Shown here piece by piece: positions 60,220-63,588 of a stretch of DNA of 63,588 bases. Position 1 is the stretch's first letter, and every line of letters begins with the position of its first letter. Position numbers and translations under genes: made by a program. The DNA lies in contig JSYX01000133.1 of the NCBI GenBank assembly GCA_000787465.1, forward strand, positions 1 to 63,588. The letters are read 5' to 3'. Below the pieces are notes generated by a model. The model did not search any database and was not told where the DNA came from. It saw only the letters and a program-made list of their open reading frames with translations. The stretch is from Thermomucor indicae-seudaticae (lineage: Eukaryota > Mucoromycota > Mucoromycetes > Mucorales > Lichtheimiaceae).

Positions 60220-60991
60220 TGAACAATATCCTCACTGCCTTCTTGAGTGTCAATATCATGCGCTAAACGCGAAAGTCTGCATGCAGCTCAGCACTTCTGT
60301 GGGAAGAACAAGGTTGCTTAACCCACGACATAACTTGCAGAACATTATATTATTCGTGGTACGAAGTAATTGATGTAATCGATGGGGATATGTGTCTTTA
60401 TTTTCTATTTTTGATACTTTTCAGAATACAAACGGTAAGAATTTGAAGACGTGCCCTCCTGTATTCTAGACGCGTGAAATGTCATTAATGTTGTAGTACT
60501 GTATCAGACAACAAGGTAACTGAGTGGACAGTATAGCAATGACAAATCGTACACCATTAGGAGAGGCAAAGGGGGTGCGAAACGGATCCTGGGATGGTAA
60601 ATCCACCCCAATTAGTCTATCCGGACCATGGGGTCTTTGTCTTTCGACTCCGTGAGAGAATATTCTTGGAAAAGTTTTCGACCGTAGTGCGTTCCTTCAA
60701 TTCACCACTAGGAGATTAGGGAGGCCTGGCTTAATGGTGCATATGTTGTGTGGCGGCATGTTGTGTGGCGGGAAATATGGTGCAAAACTGTTATTCATCA
60801 TCTACGTCCATTGTGGACGAACATTAAGGGTGAAGGCGATCCTGTTGCAATAACTGAGATCGAACGTGGAGCGTTGTTAAGGAGCCGCAAATGTTCAAGG
60901 GGTCCATTACGGTGGGCTGCTTCAGTCTCGGTGAGTTGACAAGGTAGTTTCCGGCTTTGGCGATGTGAAATACGGTCTATACAGAGGCCCA
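60220..60991. other. No recognised gene
   Basis: A plus-strand open stretch at 60748-60939 has no motif. It includes the promoter of the ZnF-UBP gene at its left. Confidence 0.45.
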
Positions 60992-61249
60992 TCAGCCTGT
61001 GAGCTTCAACAGAGTATTACAGGCGCACTCACCCATACACGCTGTTATAGAGGCAGCAGAAGTAGCCATGTACTTGGAGAGAACTTCGGCGGTGTGGTTT
61101 CCAAATCTGTTGAATGCCTGATAAATACAACATTCTATGAAATATACACCCGTTTATGCTTACTTGAAAAAGCCAGCGGTACCAAGAACTAGACCAGCGG
61201 TTAGGCTTATGGCGCCTCCAATGAATGCTTTGTCGACCATGTGAATCAT
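60992..61249 (-). CDS. Possible 66-residue membrane protein
   Basis: Two exons (61164-61249 and 60992-61106) join in phase over a 57-bp GT-AG intron. The product starts MIHMVDKAFIGGAISLTAGL, contains one clear membrane span with small residues (FIGGAISLTAGLVLGTAGFF), then an amphipathic segment (GNHTAEVLSKYMATSAASI) and two Cys near the end. A strong GTGAGT donor close to the end of exon 2 suggests a further exon may replace the last residues. Such proteins are common in mitochondria; this is inference. No family is recognised. Confidence 0.42.
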
Positions 61250-61455
61250 TGTAATACTGTATAAAGCGCTCAGATGATTTTTGTGAGAAGGGAACAGGAA
61301 GTAGGGAAGAAAGAAGTGGTTGACCCGTTTTCGTTTTAAAATGTCACTTTATTTGTATTTTGGATGCAGACACATGCATGAGCTGAGCTGAGCTTCACAT
61401 GAACGGGGAACTCAACCTTCCACGTTCCGGAACGTCTGGCCGGTTTTCCGGTCAA

Positions 61456-61698
61456 AATGCCAAGGTTGACGAAGTGGAGACGAAAGATGTGGTACAATCT
61501 CTCTCTAAGCCGCTTTATTTTTCGGATAAATATGTTTTCCATCTAAATCTCAGTTTCTTCATCTTTCTAAGTGAGCGTCTATCAATTTTTTTCTTTTCTT
61601 TTCTTTTTTGTGGAGGGTGATAACAGGCATGCTAAGCTATGAATGTTGTTGGGTGGGTGTACCACATCTTTCGTCTCCACTTCGTCAACCTTGGCATT
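61456..61698. repeat. 41-bp perfect inverted repeat
   Basis: The arms at 61456-61496 and 61658-61698 are exact reverse complements, with a 161-bp spacer. The right arm ends 11 bp from the stop of the recombinase frame at 61710, suggesting it belongs to the terminal or internal repeats of the DIRS-like element. Confidence 0.9.
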
Positions 61699-61709
61699 GC
61701 ATGTCGTGC

Positions 61710-63499
61710 CTAATCCCATTCCGGTTGACTCCGTGTCGACTCGGATGTAGTACTCTTTTTCGTTGAAGAAAAAAATGATGATGTGATCGCGGTGCTTTCT
61801 GAAGGTTGAAGTACAGGTTTATGATAAAAACGTTCCAAAGTGTTCGATGTCAAACTCCAGTGGGCATGTCGCTTGACTTGTTGAAAAGAATAGCCGAGTT
61901 GGACGGCTTTGGTGCTGGAGGCTGCGCGTATGGAATGTGCTGTAAATTTGGACGTATCGATGCCTGCTGCTTTCATCATGGATTGTACTATATTTGCCAC
62001 CGTCACGGGTCGAATACACTTGACACGTTTAGCATCTGTCACGTAAGCGAGGAAGACTGTCTGGTCATCCGGTAAAGAAGTACGAAGGTCGCGAGCTCGG
62101 CCAATGAAAGTGTGCAGAGTATGGACAGGGCAAAAATCGGTATTTGGCAAAATGCCCAGGCGAGAAGACTTGAACTGTGATTCCTTTGATGTTCGAATAA
62201 ATAGAGTGACGCCTTGTAAAGTCTGTGCGGTAGCCCCCTGGGGAAAAATGTATGTCTCTCAGTTGCAGAGCGCCCAAGTCGGATCGTGGGCGCCACATCG
62301 TAGCGACACAAAGTAATATAATTGTCTTCTCTTGGAGGCGCTCCAGTGGAAGCTCGTTGTTATTCTTGAAATTCTGGTGGATGTAATTGATGAGGATATT
62401 GATATCCCAAGTCTCCATCTGCTGTAATGTAGGAAGCTTGACTTCTGACTTCTTTTTCGCCTTGAAAAAGTCCTGGATAAGTGGATTTTCAGATATCGAA
62501 GGTTTGTATTGATGGATGATCCGGAACATCGAACCGATCGACGCTTTCAAGATGTTGAGATAGGATAATGAGCTCTGTGAATGAGATAGGAAGAATTGGA
62601 GAAGATTTTACATAATATACGCCTTTGGATCCTTGGGAGGTGCTTGTAGCGCGCACAAATTTACCCACAACCGCCGAGCGCGGTCGTACATAGGGATCCC
62701 AAGGGTTCGGTCCGGTTCGGTCCATGGGCTGACCGTGACCGAGAACCGATAACCGTGACCGATAGACCGATAAGTCCATCGGCGGAGCATAAATGTGAGC
62801 CCTATCGTGATCTCAAGAAAAGATTGCCGTCTCTTTTAAGCCCACTTATATTGACACCAACGGCGCATGCAAAGGCCACTGCACCATGAAGCGAATGAAG
62901 CTAACGGAGGAGACGGGTGTATGTTAAACGATCTTTCATTTCATTTATTGCCTGCTTTAATCATGTCTAATGTCTTTCTGTCGTGAATGTCTAAAACTAC
63001 AACGATTGCTGCCGCATTGACTGACCGAAGCACGAATGCCGAGGCTAGTGGAGAACTCTTCTTTATAGTATATCAGGCCCTATCGGTCCTTATCGGTCTC
63101 CTTCATTTTGACCGATAGCTTATCGGTTCGGTCTGAAGGCAGACCGTGACCGAACCGATTGGGATCCCTAGTCGTACACTTCGTTCGTTCTCTTCCTTTG
63201 TGCGTTCTGCAAAAACGTTGTCACGGCTGGATCAATTCCCATTGCTTGCCGGCCTTGCTGGATAATCGCCATGCGGCTAGTGCCACTTTCTGTTCACCTT
63301 CATGATTAACGGTGGTTCCCGTGTCTGGCGTAAAACCATTGGGTACCAGAACTGGGTCAGCGAAAACGGCGTCACCAAGATCGCTTCCTTGACTTTTTGT
63401 GCTTTGAACATTTGTAATACTCTTGGAATTAGGGCTTCCATCACGCCATGCCAGTGGAATGGCATGACTTCGGCATAAAATGGCATAAGGCATGATCAT
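61710..63499 (-). mobile_element. Decayed DIRS-like (tyrosine recombinase) retroelement
   Basis: DIRS elements code for reverse transcriptase/RNase H and integrate with a tyrosine recombinase instead of a DDE integrase. Read on the minus strand, 63499-about 63220 contains a remnant like the end of the RT/RNase H part (TQFWYPMVLRQTREPPLIM). 62640-62250 encodes the recombinase core N-terminal part (METWDINILINYIHQNFKNN, LQEKTIILLCVATMWRPRSD). About 62250-61710, in another frame, encodes the catalytic end: CPVHTLHTFIGRA, AHSIRAASSTKAVQ with the Arg, HAHWS, and RFYHKP with the Tyr. The frameshift near 62250 and the insertion of a MITE show the copy is dead. The left part of the element lies past the window or is lost. 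Confidence 0.78.
62691..63170. mobile_element. hAT-type MITE, 480 bp, nested in the DIRS-like element
   Basis: The ends are perfect 12-bp terminal inverted repeats (TAGGGATCCCAA at the left, TTGGGATCCCTA at the right). They are flanked by identical 8-bp target duplications GTCGTACA at 62683-62690 and 63171-63178. Eight-base duplications and TAGGG/CAGGG ends are hallmarks of hAT transposons. Subterminal regions are full of CGGTC/GACCG motifs in both orientations (for example ACCGATAACCGTGACCGATA), typical hAT transposase-binding arrays. There is no transposase gene, so it is non-autonomous. Confidence 0.88.
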
Positions 63500-63588
63500 G
63501 CCAATTTCCTGCCAGTTTCATGCCAGTCAGGCAACTTTCATGCACCTCATGCCAGTTTTGTGCCACTCATGCCAATTCCATGCCACCT
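63437..63588. repeat. Array of ATGCCA/TGGCAT motifs, cut by the window end
   Basis: About a dozen copies of TGCCA occur, most as CATGCCA followed by GT or AT. The left third carries the motif in reverse orientation (TGGCAT/CGGCAT) and the right part in forward orientation. They meet at the 14-bp palindrome GGCATGATCATGCC at 63489-63502. Confidence 0.75.

Noticed and set aside
61710..62650. Bacterial or phage integrase
   Set aside because: The AHSIRAASS and RFYHKP pattern together with the RT-like remnant fits eukaryotic DIRS-type recombinases.

Overview
The window is nuclear DNA of a filamentous fungus, most likely an early-diverging one (Mucoromycota, possibly Mucorales). This is an inference. 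It rests on many short GT-AG introns (mostly 50-75 bp), compact genes on both strands, fungal-specific families (Zn2Cys6 and fungal_trans regulators, ATG15, an ATG22-like transporter), a CARM1/PRMT4-type methyltransferase of a kind generally missing from Dikarya, and a DIRS-like tyrosine-recombinase element. Exon joins below were worked out by hand from splice signals, reading-frame phase and conserved motifs. None has transcript support.

Left part (1-9.4 kb) is the accessory-looking zone. It holds a transposase end at the left edge, an intronless GH12 glucanase broken by a one-base frameshift, a long reading frame with two complete RNase H1 domains and three hybrid-binding modules, and a sterol-glucosyltransferase-like gene with two in-frame stops.

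9.4-28.6 kb is a dense run of ordinary genes: a CDC50-type flippase subunit, an ATG22-like vacuolar transporter, a bZIP factor, an SLC26 sulfate permease with STAS domain, a small Zn2Cys6 protein, the vacuolar lipase ATG15, a TBC Rab-GAP and a fungal_trans regulator. ATG15 lyses autophagic bodies in the vacuole and ATG22-type carriers export the resulting amino acids, so two late-autophagy functions lie about 8 kb apart.

28.6-32.7 kb shows no convincing gene. From 32.7 to 44.4 kb come cofactor-independent phosphoglycerate mutase, a SLY41-like transporter, an unrecognised 131-residue membrane protein, a secreted Ser/Thr-rich protein with an extreme charged tail, a CARM1-like methyltransferase, TIM22 and a coiled-coil membrane protein. 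44.4-46.8 kb is gene-poor and carries a cluster of palindromic TTTTAGG..CCTAAAA motifs. It is followed by a PAK-family kinase with two in-frame TGA codons.

49.9-61.2 kb is again housekeeping: mitochondrial bL21, an SDR dehydrogenase divergent from PEX14, a LYAR-like nucleolar protein, a secreted alpha-amylase, SOF1/DCAF13, a stand-alone ZnF-UBP protein and a possible 66-residue membrane protein. The right end (61.4-63.6 kb) is transposon territory: a decayed DIRS-like element, a 41-bp perfect inverted repeat, a nested 480-bp hAT-type MITE with an 8-bp target duplication, and a TGCCA/TGGCA repeat array running off the window.

No rRNA, tRNA or CRISPR array was recognised. Three host genes (GH12, sterol glucosyltransferase, PAK kinase) are disrupted, which is high for one 63-kb window.
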